The position numbers and the translations under genes are program-made. Of a stretch of 64,000 nt of DNA, positions 1 through 11,848 are shown one piece after another. This DNA comes from Sorghum bicolor. Taxonomy: Eukaryota > Streptophyta > Magnoliopsida > Poales > Poaceae. Under the pieces are notes generated by a model, which did not search any database, was not told where the DNA came from, and saw nothing but the letters and a program-made list of their open reading frames with translations. The number at the start of each line of letters is the position of its first letter. The stretch's first letter is position 1. Location: assembly GCF_000003195.3 (NCBI RefSeq), contig NC_012875.2:12428174-12492173 (forward strand), read 5' to 3'.

Positions 1-1060
1 GTAGAACTATGATAGCCTCGCCAAAGTTCAGAGAACGGCGAGTTGCCGATTCTTCTTCATCCAATTCATAGTCCTCGGCTATGTCCCTAGTGAAGCGTTG
101 TGCAAAGAGGTTGAACTCGAGACGCTTGTGCATATGGAGACTGAGCCACATATTGATAAACCACCAGGGGCCCCCTAAGTTGCCGATGGATTGGCCAAGT
201 AGAAGTTTTCTTGCCACTTGATGGAGGAGATGGTAAGCAGCGCCAAGAAGGTATCGGCCGAGGGGAAATCGGCCACCATTAGCTAATTTCTCTGCTGTCG
301 ATAGGTAGACAGAGGTTGGTCCTGCCGATCGACCACAGAACACGAATTTGTCCAGCCACATGTTCAGAAAGGTGGTTTGTTCCTTTATGTTGACAGGCCC
401 TGTTCTACGGTACTTCTGAATGTACCCAGACCAGCCGCCGATAGAGCGGGTTTCTACTTTGGCACTGGGCGTGGTGTCAAATAGGTGACTACTATCGGCA
501 GTGGATACATCTAAGCCGGTGAGCATAAGTACATCGGCAAGAGTGGGAGAAGCAGGGCCGTGACCGAAGATAAAGGCATTAAGTGTATCCGACCAGAAAT
601 AAGAAGCAGCAATCAGCATCGATTTGTTCCTATGCATAGTGGCAAGGGACAACCTGATGCATTGGTCCAGGTTTCGTTCACCCCATTGAACCTCATTAGA
701 ATGGCTGACTCTCAAGAACCAATCCTTCCATCCTACGGTAGGACTGGGCCAGGAACGAAAGGTGTCCTTCCACAGATCTAGAGAAAAATTCTCGGCTCTA
801 AAGGGGATTCTGTTTGTTTCTGCGTTGATTAGATCGGTGGGATCTGGGTTCCCTAACGGACTAAGACATTTGAGGTGTGGCTGATTGGTAGGGATGACAA
901 TTTTATTGGACAGATCCTAATGGTTTTTGGGGTAAAAAGAAGAACAAAAGAAAAAGAGGGGAATGTTCAGTAAAATAAATTGCGGATGAACAAGGATACG
1001 GTAAAAGTACAAGAGGTAGGGTGATGAACTGACCTCGGGAACAGCAAAGTTGATGGTCAT
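1..1060 (-). CDS. Antisense plant mobile domain (PMD) protein, partial, open
   Basis: The gene runs leftward from an ATG at 1058-1060. A 27-nt first exon (1034-1060) joins, across a 117-bp GT-AG intron (917-1033), to an exon that is open without a stop from 916 to the window edge. The product resembles the aminotransferase-like plant mobile domain family: it holds GHGPASPTLADVLMLTGLD, IGGWSGYIQKY and LGGPWWFINMWLSLHMHK. PMD proteins occur as host genes and inside several plant transposons; their biochemical role is not settled. The frame could begin further upstream, because codons before this ATG also read well (PFFTNLKVFEHLREEM). A TATA box lies about 150 bp upstream. Unlike the second copy (33114-36378), this part has no stop or frameshift. 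The family call is by motif memory only. Confidence 0.68.
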
Positions 1061-1208
1061 CTCCTCGCGAAGGTGTTCGAAGACTTTGAGGTTGGTGAAG
1101 AAAGGCCTTCGTCGGAGTTCTTGGGGCTCTCGAACTGCGCCGCTGCCAGAAAAGCAAAGTTGAGGCTGTGGAATGATGTGATGGAGAAGGAGTACCTGAG
1201 AAGGAACT

Positions 1209-1215
1209 ATTTATA
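1209..1215 (-). promoter_or_regulatory. TATA box of the antisense PMD gene (copy 1)
   Basis: The minus strand reads cctataaatag, about 150 bp upstream of the first good ATG of the PMD gene. The same motif sits at the equivalent place in copy 2 (36530-36536). Its conservation in both copies supports a real antisense promoter inside the 3' region of the element. Confidence 0.55.
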
Positions 1216-1720
1216 GGACACAACGGGCAAGGGTAAATTTGACTTATCTCTTCACCGTATCCGTGAAATCCGAGGGTACTCAGGTATATATGGTAACTAT
1301 TCGCACGGTAATCAAGGGATTGTGCAGATGATTTGACAGGAAGCGGTCATAATCTAGAGATATTTCACTGTGCGGGATTTCCTTGTCGGTCCATCGACAG
1401 CGCCTTGTAACGGTAATATTGCCGATGGGCGAATAAAGTGGAGATGTCCGTTTGGGAAGTTAAGATATTTCACTATGCGGGATTTCCTGGTCGGCCCATC
1501 GGCAGTTCCTTGTAACGCTAATATTGCCGATGGGCGATTAAAGTGGAGATGTCCGTTTGGGAGGTTGAGCAATTCGAGGAATCTGCGGAAGAATCGGGCC
1601 AAAGTTGTTCAGATTTAGGCTATCGGTTGCCAAATTGGGAGAATTAATTGCGGAAAGGCATCATTACTATAGAGAATTTCGGAGCATTAATGATTTCATA
1701 CTCCGAAATTGGGGGGCATG

Positions 1721-2419
1721 TGTTGACATCGTTTTTAGACACGTATCCAGGATCGGTAGAGTGTGGATCGGCAAGATGGGGCAACAGTAACTGGTCTGCA
1801 GAAGACTTGCCGATGAGGATGGTTGCCGATGAAGGGACGGTTGAATGTGACTAAGTCCATACTGGTGATGCGTTCATACCGATGGTCAGCGTTAACTTTT
1901 GCTGATGGCTATGATGAGGAGTCTACCGATGATACAGAAGGAAGGCATGAAGGTTGCCGATTGGTCCGTGGTGGTGTCCTAGTTTGTCACGAGGAGATAG
2001 TTTTGTTTTTTCCTTAGTTATTTAAATCGTTTTGTGTACGGATTCTGTTTAATTTGGAATTCGAGTCCTAGTCGTGTCTGATTGTAGCTCTTTGAGCAGG
2101 GTATATATGTAGACCCTAGGGCCTTGTAATCGATATCTAACAATCAATCAAATACAAGTTTTTACTCATATTCCAGCATCTACTTTTTCGACGACTTCGT
2201 CATATTTTCCTTTTTCATTACGAGTTCTTAAGAGTTCGTCGACTTAAATTCGGCGTATTCTCAAGTTCCGCGTGAATACCTCTTGCGCATCGCTGTTGTC
2301 GGGACCAAAGTATTCGAGTTATTACCTTTGCTGATAGCAAGGTCAAATCGGCTGGCACGCCTTAACGTTTGAATCAGGTATTAGCCCTTTGTGTTTGCAG
2401 ATCAGCTTTTGTATCAACA
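1721..2419 (+). repeat. 3' LTR of Tat-like element copy 1
   Basis: The LTR starts TGTTGACATCG directly after the polypurine tract and ends TATCAACA. It aligns with the LTR at 36937-37654 along most of its length, including the shared 'aatcaatcaaatacaagtttttactcat' type region and the 'ggtcaaatcggctggcacgcc' end. It carries a ~28-bp insertion near its right end (about 2372-2399) that the other copy lacks. A TATA-like tatatat occurs at about 2102-2108. Confidence 0.75.
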
Positions 2420-2745
2420 GACCCTGATTGGGCACCACAGGAGGGCGGGCGCCCTGGTCCCTAGGGCAGACACCCTGGGCCAGGCCCTGTTCTGCCTCCG
2501 CTTCGGTCCAATCGCTTCTTAGGTCCATCTCATTATGGGAAATTGTAGCAGGCCTTAATATCTCTATGTAAACATGACGTGTGGGCCTTTCCTCCATATT
2601 TCCTGATAACCCCCTGCAGAAATAGACAAACACCAAAACTCATGGAATTCTGTCAGATGAAACCCTAATTTTGGATGTTGGTTGCATATAGGTCCTTTTC
2701 CATGATTAGTTGACGGTTAAATGTGAGCATTAAGGACCATCAACA
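2420..2745 (-). repeat. Antisense Athila-like LTR fragment
   Basis: Read on the minus strand, this starts TGTTGATGGTCC and continues with the same sequence as the LTRs at 11849, 15385, 24486 and 37879 (gggttttatc, cagggggttatcagg, gggcgcccgccct). Only the first ~326 bp of the LTR are present; it is cut by the Tat-like LTR at 2419. Confidence 0.75.
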
Positions 2746-3443
2746 GAGCGCCAAACAATGAAAGAAGAACACCGGGAGACGGAGAAACTCACCGCGAACT
2801 CGATTGGACACACTGCTCAGGCCGAGGGCGCACGTACAGAGCTCGCAGCGGCGGCGGGAAGAGAGTTGTTCAGCGAGATCCAAAACACTGTGTCCGAGGC
2901 GGCTAGGGTGCCGTTGAGTCGGCTTAGGCGCTAAAGGGAACCCGCGGGGTGGAGAAGGGGCTTTATAGGGGGTCGGGAAGATCTACCACGCGGTCAATCC
3001 CGTCCAAATTGGGATTGGTTTCCTCCTGCATACTCCTGTTCGCGCACGGTTGGAGGAAGAAGATGGGAGGGGGGCGAGACACTGTCATGTGGGGCCGGGA
3101 GTCAGCGAGCCAATGAAGAGGGGGTCCCGGTCGCCAGAGAGAAGAGAGGGGGAGAGGAGGCGCTGGCGTGAGCTTGTTGGGCCGCAATCTGGGCCGCCAA
3201 GGCAGAAAGGTGAGGGGGAAGGAAGGGAAAAGAGCTGGGCTCAGCCTGCTGCGCTGGGCCGAAGGGGGAAAAAGGGGAGGGGAAAGAGTACTGGGCCTCA
3301 GGCCAGAATAGAGAGAGAGAGGGAGAGGTTTTGTTTGTTTGTTTTCTTTTCCTTTCTTTTATTCCAAAGCTAATTTCAAATCATTTTTCACCTATTTCAA
3401 AACGAGCACAAAAATACAAAATTAAATCATTTTGGGTGTTGCA
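2746..3443 (-). mobile_element. Tekay-like LTR fragment
   Basis: The segment is GC-rich in the middle and T-rich at the right. It ends in ttttgggtgttgca, the same end as the long LTRs finishing at 42344, 47494 and 56779 (gggtgttaca). On the minus strand this would be the TG-start of a Tekay/Del-type LTR. Only the last ~0.7 kb is present. The small GC-rich frames here look like chance frames, not genes. Confidence 0.55.
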
Positions 3444-6400
3444 AGCAAAGAAAATTTCAAATCGATTTTTGAAGCCCTAAACGAATTGAAATCAAAAAGT
3501 TTTTAATTACAAAGTTGTATAACTTCTCAAGATCTACAACATTTATTATGATCATTTCTTTATTTGATAAAGCCAAAACAAATTTGTTTATAAAATTTAC
3601 ATCTCTCTTATAGTTTATGAAATTACAAGAGCGATATATAAGATTTTAGAAAAAATATTAGAATCACCATGTCGGATGAACATATGACAAAATAACTAAA
3701 ATAAACTCTGTAGATCTTGAGAAGTTATGAAATGTTGTAGTTGGCAACTTTTTATTTTAGTTCATCTTCTCATGCAAAACCGCGTTTTTAATTAAAATTT
3801 TAAAATTTGAATTTTTTAAACAACCTCGGATGGAAAAACTCTCTAAATAAACTTTGTAGATCTCAAAAAGTTATGAAACTTCGTAGTTGATAACTTTTCA
3901 TTTTAAAATCATCGTGTCATGCAAAAACTATATTTGAATTTCTTAAATTTGAAAAATTCTTTGCGGAGTGTTTTTTTTGACACTCGACAAAGAAGCCTTT
4001 GCCGAGTGTTTTTCTTTAACACTCGACAAAGACCTTCTTTGCCGAGTGTCAAAAAAAACACTTGGCATAGAGAATTTCAAATCAAATTTTGATGCCCTAA
4101 ACAAAATCAAATCAAAAAGTTTTTAACTACAAAGTTGTACAACTTCTCAAGACCTGCAACATTTATTTTGATCATTTCTTTATTTGACAAAGCTAAAACA
4201 AATTTATTTACAAATTTTACATCTCTCTCTTATAGTTTCATAAACTATAAGAGAGATATATAAGATTTTAGAAAAATATTAGAATCACCATGTCCGATGA
4301 ACATATGACAAAATAACCAAAATAAACTCTGTACATATTGGGAAGTTATGAACTTTTGTATTTGGCAACTTTTTTATTTGTGTTCATCTTGTCGTGTAAA
4401 ACCGCGTTTTTAAATGAAAATTTAAAATTTGAATTTTTTGAACAACCTCGGATGGAAAAAGTCTCTAAATAAACTTTGTCGATCTCAAAAAGTTATGAAA
4501 CTTCGTAGTTGATAACTTTTTGTTTTGAAATCATCTTGTCATGCAAAAACTATATTTGAATTTTGTAAATTTGAAAAATTCTTTGCCGAGTGTTTTCTTT
4601 ACACTCGGCAAAGACCTTCTTTGCCGAGTGTAAAAAAATACACGGCAAAGCAAATTTCAAATCGGATTTTAAAGCCCTAAACGAATGCAAATCAAAAAGT
4701 TTTTAACTACAAAGTTGTATAACTTCTCAAGATCTACAACATTTATTTTGATCATTTCTTTATTTGATAAAGCCAAAACAAATTTGTTTACATATTCTAC
4801 ATCTCTCTCCTATAGTTTCGTAAACTATAAGAGAGATATATAAGATTTTAGAAAAATATTAGAATCACCATGTCCGATGTACATATGACAAAATAACCAA
4901 AATAAACTCTGGACATCTTGGGAAGTTATGAAATTTTGTATTTGGCAACTTTTTTATTTGAGTTCATCTTGTCATGCAAAATCGTGTTTTTAATTGAAAA
5001 ATTTAAAATTTTAATTTTTTAAACAACCTGGGATGGAAAAAGTCTCTAAATAAACTTTGTAGATCTCAAAAAGTTATGAAACTTCGTAGTTGATAACTTT
5101 TTTGTTTTGAAATCATCTTGTCATGCAAAAACTATATTTGAATTTCTTAAATTTAAAAAATTCTTTGCCGAGTGTTTTTTTTGACATCCAGCAAAGAAGC
5201 CTTTGCTGAGTGTTTTCCTTTGACACTCGGCAAAGACCTTGTTTGCCGAGTGTCAAAAATACACTAGGCAAAGAAAAATTTAAATCGAATTTTGAAGCCA
5301 TAAACGTATTCAAATCAAAAAGTTTTTAACTACAAAGTTGTATAACTTCTCAAGATCTACAACATTTATTTTGATCATTTCTTTATTTGACAAAGCCAAA
5401 ACAAATTTATTAACAAATTTTACATCTTTCTCTTATAGTTTCATAAACTATAAGAGAGATATATAAGATTTTAGAAAAATATTAGAATGACCATGTCCGA
5501 TGAACATTTGACAAAATAACCAAAATAAACTCTGTAAATCTTGGGAAGTTATGAAATTTTGTATTTGGCAACTTTTTTATTTGAGTTCATCTTGTCGTGT
5601 AAAACCACGTTTTTAAATGAAAATTTTAAAATTTGATTTTTTTAAACAACCTCGGATGGAAAAAATCTCTAAATAAACTTTGTAGATCTCAAAAAGTTAT
5701 GAAACTTCGTAGTTGATAACTTTTTGTTTTGAAATCATCTTGTCATGCAAAAACTATATTTGAATTTTGTAAATTTGAAAAATTCTTTGCCGAGTGTTTT
5801 TTGACACTCGGCAAAGACCTTCTTTGCCGAGTGTAAAAAAACACACGGCAAAGCAAATTTCAAATCGAATTTTAAAGCCCTAAACGAATGCAAATCAAAA
5901 AGTTTTTAACTACAAAGTTGTATAACTTCTCAAGATTTACAATATTTATTTTGATCATTTCTTTATTTGACAAAGCCAAAACAAATTTGTTTACATATTC
6001 TACATCTCTCTTATAGTTTATGAAACTATAAGAGAGATATATAAGATTTTAGAAAAACATTAGAATCACCCATGTCCCATGAACATATGACAAAATAACT
6101 AAAATAAACTCTGTAGATCATGAGAAGTTATAAAATTTTGTATTTAGCAACTATTTTATTTGAGTTCATCTTGTCATGCAAAACCCCATTTTTAATTGAA
6201 AATTTTAAAATTTGAATTTTTTGAACAACCTCCGATGGAAAATCTCTCTAAATAAACTTTGTAGATATGAAAAAGTTATGAAACTTCGTAGTTGATAACT
6301 TTTTGTTTTAAAATCATCTTGTCATGCAAAAACTATATTTGAATTTCTTAAATTTGAAAAATTCTTTGCCGAGTGTTTTTTTTGACACTCGACAAAGAAG

Positions 6401-9400
6401 CCTTTGCTGAGTGTTTTTCTTTAACACTCGACAAAGACCTTCTTTGCCGAGTGTCAAAAAAAACACTTGGCAAATTTTGATGCCCTAAACAAAATCAAAT
6501 CAAAAAGTTTTTAACAACAAAGTTGTATAACTTCTCAAGACCTACAACTTTTATTTTGATCATTTCTTTATTTGACAAAGCCAAAACAAATTTATTTACA
6601 AATTTTACATCTCTCTCTTATAGTTTCATAAATTATAAGAGAGATATATAAGATTTTAGAAAAATATTAGAATCACCATGTCCGATGTACATATGTCAAA
6701 ATAACCAAAATAAACTCTGTACATCTTGGGAAGTTATGAAATTTTGTATTTGGCAACTTTTTTATTTGAGTTCATCATGTCATGTAAAACCACATTTTTA
6801 AATGAAAAATTTAAAATTTGAATTTTTTAAACAACCTTGGATGGAAAAAGTCTCTAAATAAACTTTGTAGATCTCAAAAAGTTATGAAACTTCGTAGTTG
6901 ATAACTTTTTGTTTTGAAATCATATTGTCATGCAAAAACTATATTTGAATTTTGTAATTTGAAAAATTCTTTGCGAGTGTTTTTTTACACTCGGCAAAGA
7001 AGGCCTTGTTTAGTTCGCAAAATTTTTTGTTTTTGGGTGCTGTAGCATTTCGTTTTTATTTGACAAACATTGTCCAATCACGGAGTAACTAGGCTCAAAA
7101 GATTCATCTCACAAATTAGAGATAAACTGTGCAGTTAGTTTTTATTCTCGTCTATATTTAATACTCCATGCATGCGACCAAAGATTCGATGTGACGGGGA
7201 ATCTTGAAAATTTTTGCGAACTAAACAAGGCCGAAGCGTTTGCCGAGTGTTTTTTTACACTCGGCAAAGACCTTCTTTGCCGAGTGTAAAAAAACAATCG
7301 GCAAAGCAAAATTCAAATCGAATTTTGAAGCCTATACGAATTCAAATCAAAAAGTTTTTAACTACAAAGTTGTATAACTTCTCAAGATCTACAACATTTA
7401 TTTTGATCATTTCTTTATTTGAAAAAGCCAAAATAAATTTGTTTACATATTCTACATCTCTCTCTTATAGTTTATGAAACTATAAGAGAGATATATAAGA
7501 TTTTAGAAAAATATTAGAATCACCATGTCCGATGAACATATGACAAAATAACTAAAATAAACTCTGTAGATCATGAGAAGTTATAAAATTTTGTATTTGG
7601 CAACTTTTTTATTTGAGTTCATCTTTTCATGCAAAACCCCGTTTTTAATTGAAAATTTTAAAATTTGAATTTTTTGAACAACCTCCGATGGAAAATCTCT
7701 CTAAATAAACTTTGTAGATCTGAAAAAGTTATGAAACATCGTAGTTGATAACTTTTTGTTTTAAAATCCTCTTGTCATGCAAAAACTATATTTGAATCTC
7801 TTAAATTTGAAAAATTCTTTGCCGAGTGTTTTTTGACACTTGACAAAGAAGCCTTTGCCGAGTGTTTTTCTTTAGCACTCGACAAAGACCTTCTTTGCCG
7901 AGTGTCAAAAAAAAACACTTGGCATAGAGAATTTCAAATCGAATTTTGATGCCCTAAACAAATTCAAATCAAAAAGTTTTTAACTACAAAGTTGTATAAC
8001 TTCTCAAGACCTACAACATTTATTTTGATCATTTCTTTACTTGAAAATTCAAAACAAATTTATTTACAAATTTTAAATCTCTCTCTTATTGTTTATGAAA
8101 CTACAAGAGAGATATATAAGATTTTAAAAAAAAATATTAGAATCACGATGTCCAATGAACATATGACAAAATAACCAAATTAAACTCTCTAGATCTTGAG
8201 AAGTTATGACTTTTTGTTTTTGGCAACTTTTTTATTTGAGTTCATCTTGTCATGCAAAACAGCGTTTTTAATTGAAAATTTTAAAATTTGAATTTTTTAA
8301 ACAACCTCGGATGAAAAAACTCTCTAAATAAACTTTGTAGATCTTAAAAAGTGATGAAACTTCGTAGTTGATAACTTTTTGTTTTGAAATCATATTGTCA
8401 TGCAAAAACTATATTTGAATTTCTTAAATTTTAAAAATTCTTTGACGAATGTTTTTTGACACTCGGCAAAGAAGGCTTTGCCGAGTGTTTTTCTTTGACA
8501 CTCGGTAAAGATCTTCTTTGCCGAGTTTCAAAAAAAGCACTCGGCAAATAAAATTTCAAATCGAATTTTGAAGCCCTAAACGAATTCAAATCAAAAACTT
8601 TTTAACTACAAAGTTGTATAACTTCTCAAGATCTACAACATTTATTTTGATCATTTCTTTATTTGACAAAGGCAAAATAAATTTGTTTAAAAATTTTACA
8701 TCTCTCTCATATAGTTTATGAAGATATATATAAGATTTTAGAAAAATATTAGAATCACCATGTCCGATGAACATATGACAAAATAACCAAAATAAACTCT
8801 GTAAGATCCTGAGAATTTATGAAATTTTATATTTAACATCTTTTTTATTTGAGTTTATCTTGTGATGCAAAACCGTGTTTTTAATTTAAAATTTGAAATT
8901 TTGAATTTTTTTAAACAACCTCGGATGAAAAACCTCTCTAAATAAACTTTGTAGATCTCAAAAAGTTATGAAACTTCATAGTTGATAATTTTTTGTTTTG
9001 AAATGATCTTGTCATGCAAAAACTATATATGAATTTCTTAAATTTAAAAAATTCTTTGCCGAGTGTTTTTTTTGACAGTTGGCAAAGAAACCTCTGCCGA
9101 GTGTGTTTTTCTTTGACACTCGACAAAGATCTTCTTTGTCGAGTGTCAAAAAAACACTCGGTAAAGAAAATTTCAAATCGAATTTTAAAGCCCTAAACGA
9201 ATTCACATCAAAAAGTTTTTAAGTACAAAGTTGTATAACTTCCAAAGATCTACAACATTTATTTTGATCATTTCTTTATTTGACAAAGCCAAAACAAATT
9301 TGTATACAAATTTTACATCTCTCTCATATAGTTTATGAAGATATATATAAGATTTTAGAAAAATATTAGAATCACCATGTCCGATGAACATATGACAAAA

Positions 9401-11676
9401 TAACCAAAATAAACTCTATAGATCCTGAGAAGTTATGAAATTTTATATTTGGCAACTTTTTTATTTGAGTTCAACTTGTCATGCAAAATCGTGTTTTTAG
9501 TTAAAAATTTTAAAATTTGAATTTTTTAAACAACCTTGGATGAAAAACCTCTCTAAATAAACTTTGTAGATCTCAAAAAGTTATGAAACTTCATAGTTGA
9601 TAACTTTTTGTTTTGAAATCATCTTGTCATGCAAAAACTATATATGAATTTCTTAAATTTGAAAAATTCTTTGCCGAGTGTTTTTCTTTGACACACGGCA
9701 AAGACCTTCTTTGTCGAGTGTCAAAAAACACTAGGCAAAGAAAATTTCAAATCGAATTTTGAAGCCCTAAACAAATTCAAATCAAAAAGGTTTTAGCTAC
9801 AAAGTTGTATAACTATTCAAGATCTACAACATTTATTTTGATCATTTCTTTATTTGACAAAGCCAAAACAAATTTGTTTACAAATTTTACATCTCTCTTA
9901 TAGTTTATGAAACTACAAGAGAGATATATAAGATTTTAGAAAAATATTAGAATCGCCATGTCCGATGAACATATGACAAAATAACTGAAATAAACTCTGT
10001 AGATCATGAGAACTTATAAAATTTTGTATTTGGCAACTTTTTTATTTGAGTTCATCTTCTCATGCAAAACCGCGTTTTTAATTGAAATTTTAAAATGTGA
10101 ATTTTTTAAACAACCTCGGATGGAAAAACTCTTGTAGATCTCAAAAAGTTATGAAACTTCGTAGTTGATAACTTTTAAAATTGAAATCATCTTGTCATGC
10201 AAAAACTATATTTGAATTTCTTAAATTTAAAAAATTCTTTGCCGTGTGTTTTTTTTTGACACTCGGCAAAGAAGCCTTTGCCGAGTGTTTTTCTTTGACA
10301 CTCGGCAAATACCTTCTTTGCCAAGTGGGCAAAGAAAATTTCCAATCAAATTTGGAAGCCCTAAACGAATTCAAATCAAAAAGTTTTTAACTACAAAGTT
10401 GTATAACTTCTCAAGATCTACAACATTTGTTTTGATCATTTCATTATTTGACAAAGCCAAAACAAATTTGTTTACAAATTTTATATCTCTCTTATAGTTT
10501 ATGAAACTATAAGAGAGATATATAAGATTTTAGAAAAATATTAGAATCACCATGTCCGATAAACGTATGACAAAATAACCAAAATAAACTCTCTAGATCT
10601 TGAGAAGTTATGACTTTTTGTATTTGGCGACTTTTTTATTTGAGTACATCTTGTCATGCAAAACCGCGGTTTTAATTGAAAATTTTAAAATTTGAATTTT
10701 TTAAACAACCTCGGATGGAAAAACAATCTAAATAAACTTTGTAGATCTCAAGAAGTTATGAAACTTCATAGTTGATAACTTTTTGTTTTGAAATCATCTT
10801 GTCATGCAAAAACTATATTTGAATTTCTTAAATTTGAAAAATTCTTTGCCGAGTGTTTTTCTTTGACACTCGGCAAAGACCACCTTCGCTGCGTGTCAAA
10901 AAAACACTCGACAAAGAAAATTTCAAATCGAATTTTGAAGCCCTAAACGAATTCAAATCAAAAAGTTTTTAACTACAAAGTTATATAACTTCTCAAGATC
11001 TACAATATTTATTTTGATCATTTATTTATTTGACAAAGACAAAACAAATTTGTTTACAAATTTTACATCTCTCTCGTATAGTTTATGAAACTATAAGAGA
11101 GATATATACGATTTTAGAAAAAATATTAGAATCACCATGTCCGATGAACATATGTCAAAATAACCAAAATAAACTCTGTAGATCTTGAGAAGTTATGAAA
11201 TTTTGTATTTGGCAACTTTTTTATTTGAGTTCATCTTGTCATGCAAAACCGTGTTTTAAATTGAAAATTTTAAAATTGGTATTCTTTAAACAACCTTAGA
11301 TGGAAAAACTCTCTAAATAAACTTTGTAGATCTCAAAAAGTTATGAAACTTCATAGTTGATAACTTTTTGTTTTGAAATCATCTTGTAATGCAAAAACTA
11401 TATTTGAATTTCTTAAATTTGAAAAATTATTTGCCGAGTGTTTTTTTTTTACACTCGGCAAAGAAAATTTCAAGTTGAATTTTGAAGCCCTAAACGAATT
11501 CAAATCAAAAAGTTTTTAACTACATAGTTGTATAACATCTCAAGATGTACAACATTTATTTTGATCATTTCTTTATTTGACAAAGCCAAAAAGAATTTAT
11601 TTATAAATTTTACATCTCTCTCTTATAGCTTATGAAACTACAAGAGGTATATAAGATTTTAGAAAAAATATTAGAA
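3444..11676 (+). repeat. Tandem array block 1, ~0.6-kb monomers (13 copies)
   Basis: One landmark of each monomer (the ATG of atgtccgatgaacatatga) falls at 3669, 4290, 4870, 5493, 6072, 6678, 7524, 8148, 8760, 9377, 9958, 10552 and 11137. Spacings are 579-624 bp, except one of 846 that contains a MITE. Every monomer lies in the same orientation. Each holds a cluster of TTTGCCGAGTGT / ACACTCGGCAAA inverted motifs, a second palindrome (ctctcttatagtttatgaaactataagagag type) and AT-rich sequence. The TTTGCCGAGTGT motif is widespread in Andropogoneae repeats and I associate it with CACTA subterminal repeats, but no CACTA ends bound the array here. Short frames of 60-107 codons recur in phase with the repeat and are not credible genes. 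Confidence 0.9.
7002..7232. mobile_element. 231-bp MITE inside an array monomer
   Basis: The element has perfect terminal inverted repeats of about 16 bp, ggccttgtttagttcg at the left and cgaactaaacaaggcc at the right. It is flanked by gaa at 6999-7001 and gaa at 7233-7235, a 3-bp direct repeat. It has no coding capacity. Size and 3-bp duplication fit a Tourist/PIF-Harbinger-like MITE, though the duplication is not the usual TAA/TTA, so the superfamily is uncertain. It explains why this monomer is 846 bp apart from the next instead of ~610. Confidence 0.85.
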
Positions 11677-11848
11677 TCGTAACACCCCAGGTGTTTGTCT
11701 CGCGTTTTGGCACTTACATTTTATGAGCATAAGCATCATTTGTTCATATATGATAGTTGAAACATACTTTGATGTTGCGACAAGTGAATGCTTGATGATC
11801 CTGCATAATTAAGCTTGTGGGTGTTGATGCTGCTTCTTTCATGTGTAT
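11677..11848 (+). mobile_element. Short 5' piece of a Tekay-like LTR
   Basis: The array breaks off at ttagaatc and is followed by gtaacaccccaggtg, close to the TGTAACACCC start of Tekay/Del LTRs. About 170 bp remain before the Athila-like LTR begins at 11849. The rest of the LTR is not recognisable nearby. Confidence 0.4.

Larger units (their letters stand above)
1..2419 (+). mobile_element. Tat-lineage Ty3/gypsy element, 3' part (copy 1)
   Basis: This segment matches the 3' part of the larger element at 27436-37654 over about 2.3 kb in the same order: antisense plant-mobile-domain gene, noncoding spacer, polypurine tract (ggggggcatg at 1711-1720) and LTR. gag and pol lie beyond the left window edge or are missing. 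The right end abuts an antisense Athila-like LTR fragment, so the element appears to have inserted into that LTR. No target duplication can be tested because the left end is outside the window. The spacer 1217-1720 has no gene; it carries two similar ~100-bp stretches (about 1361-1465 and 1466-1570), each ending in a 'gccgatgggcg..taaagtggagatgtccgtttgg'-type segment. Confidence 0.8.

Noticed and set aside
3444..11676. Recurrent 60-107-codon frames in the array, such as 7214-7477, 7992-8174 and 10181-10497
   Set aside because: They recur in phase with the repeat unit on both strands, differ in start and stop among monomers, and consist of translated palindromes and AT-rich sequence.
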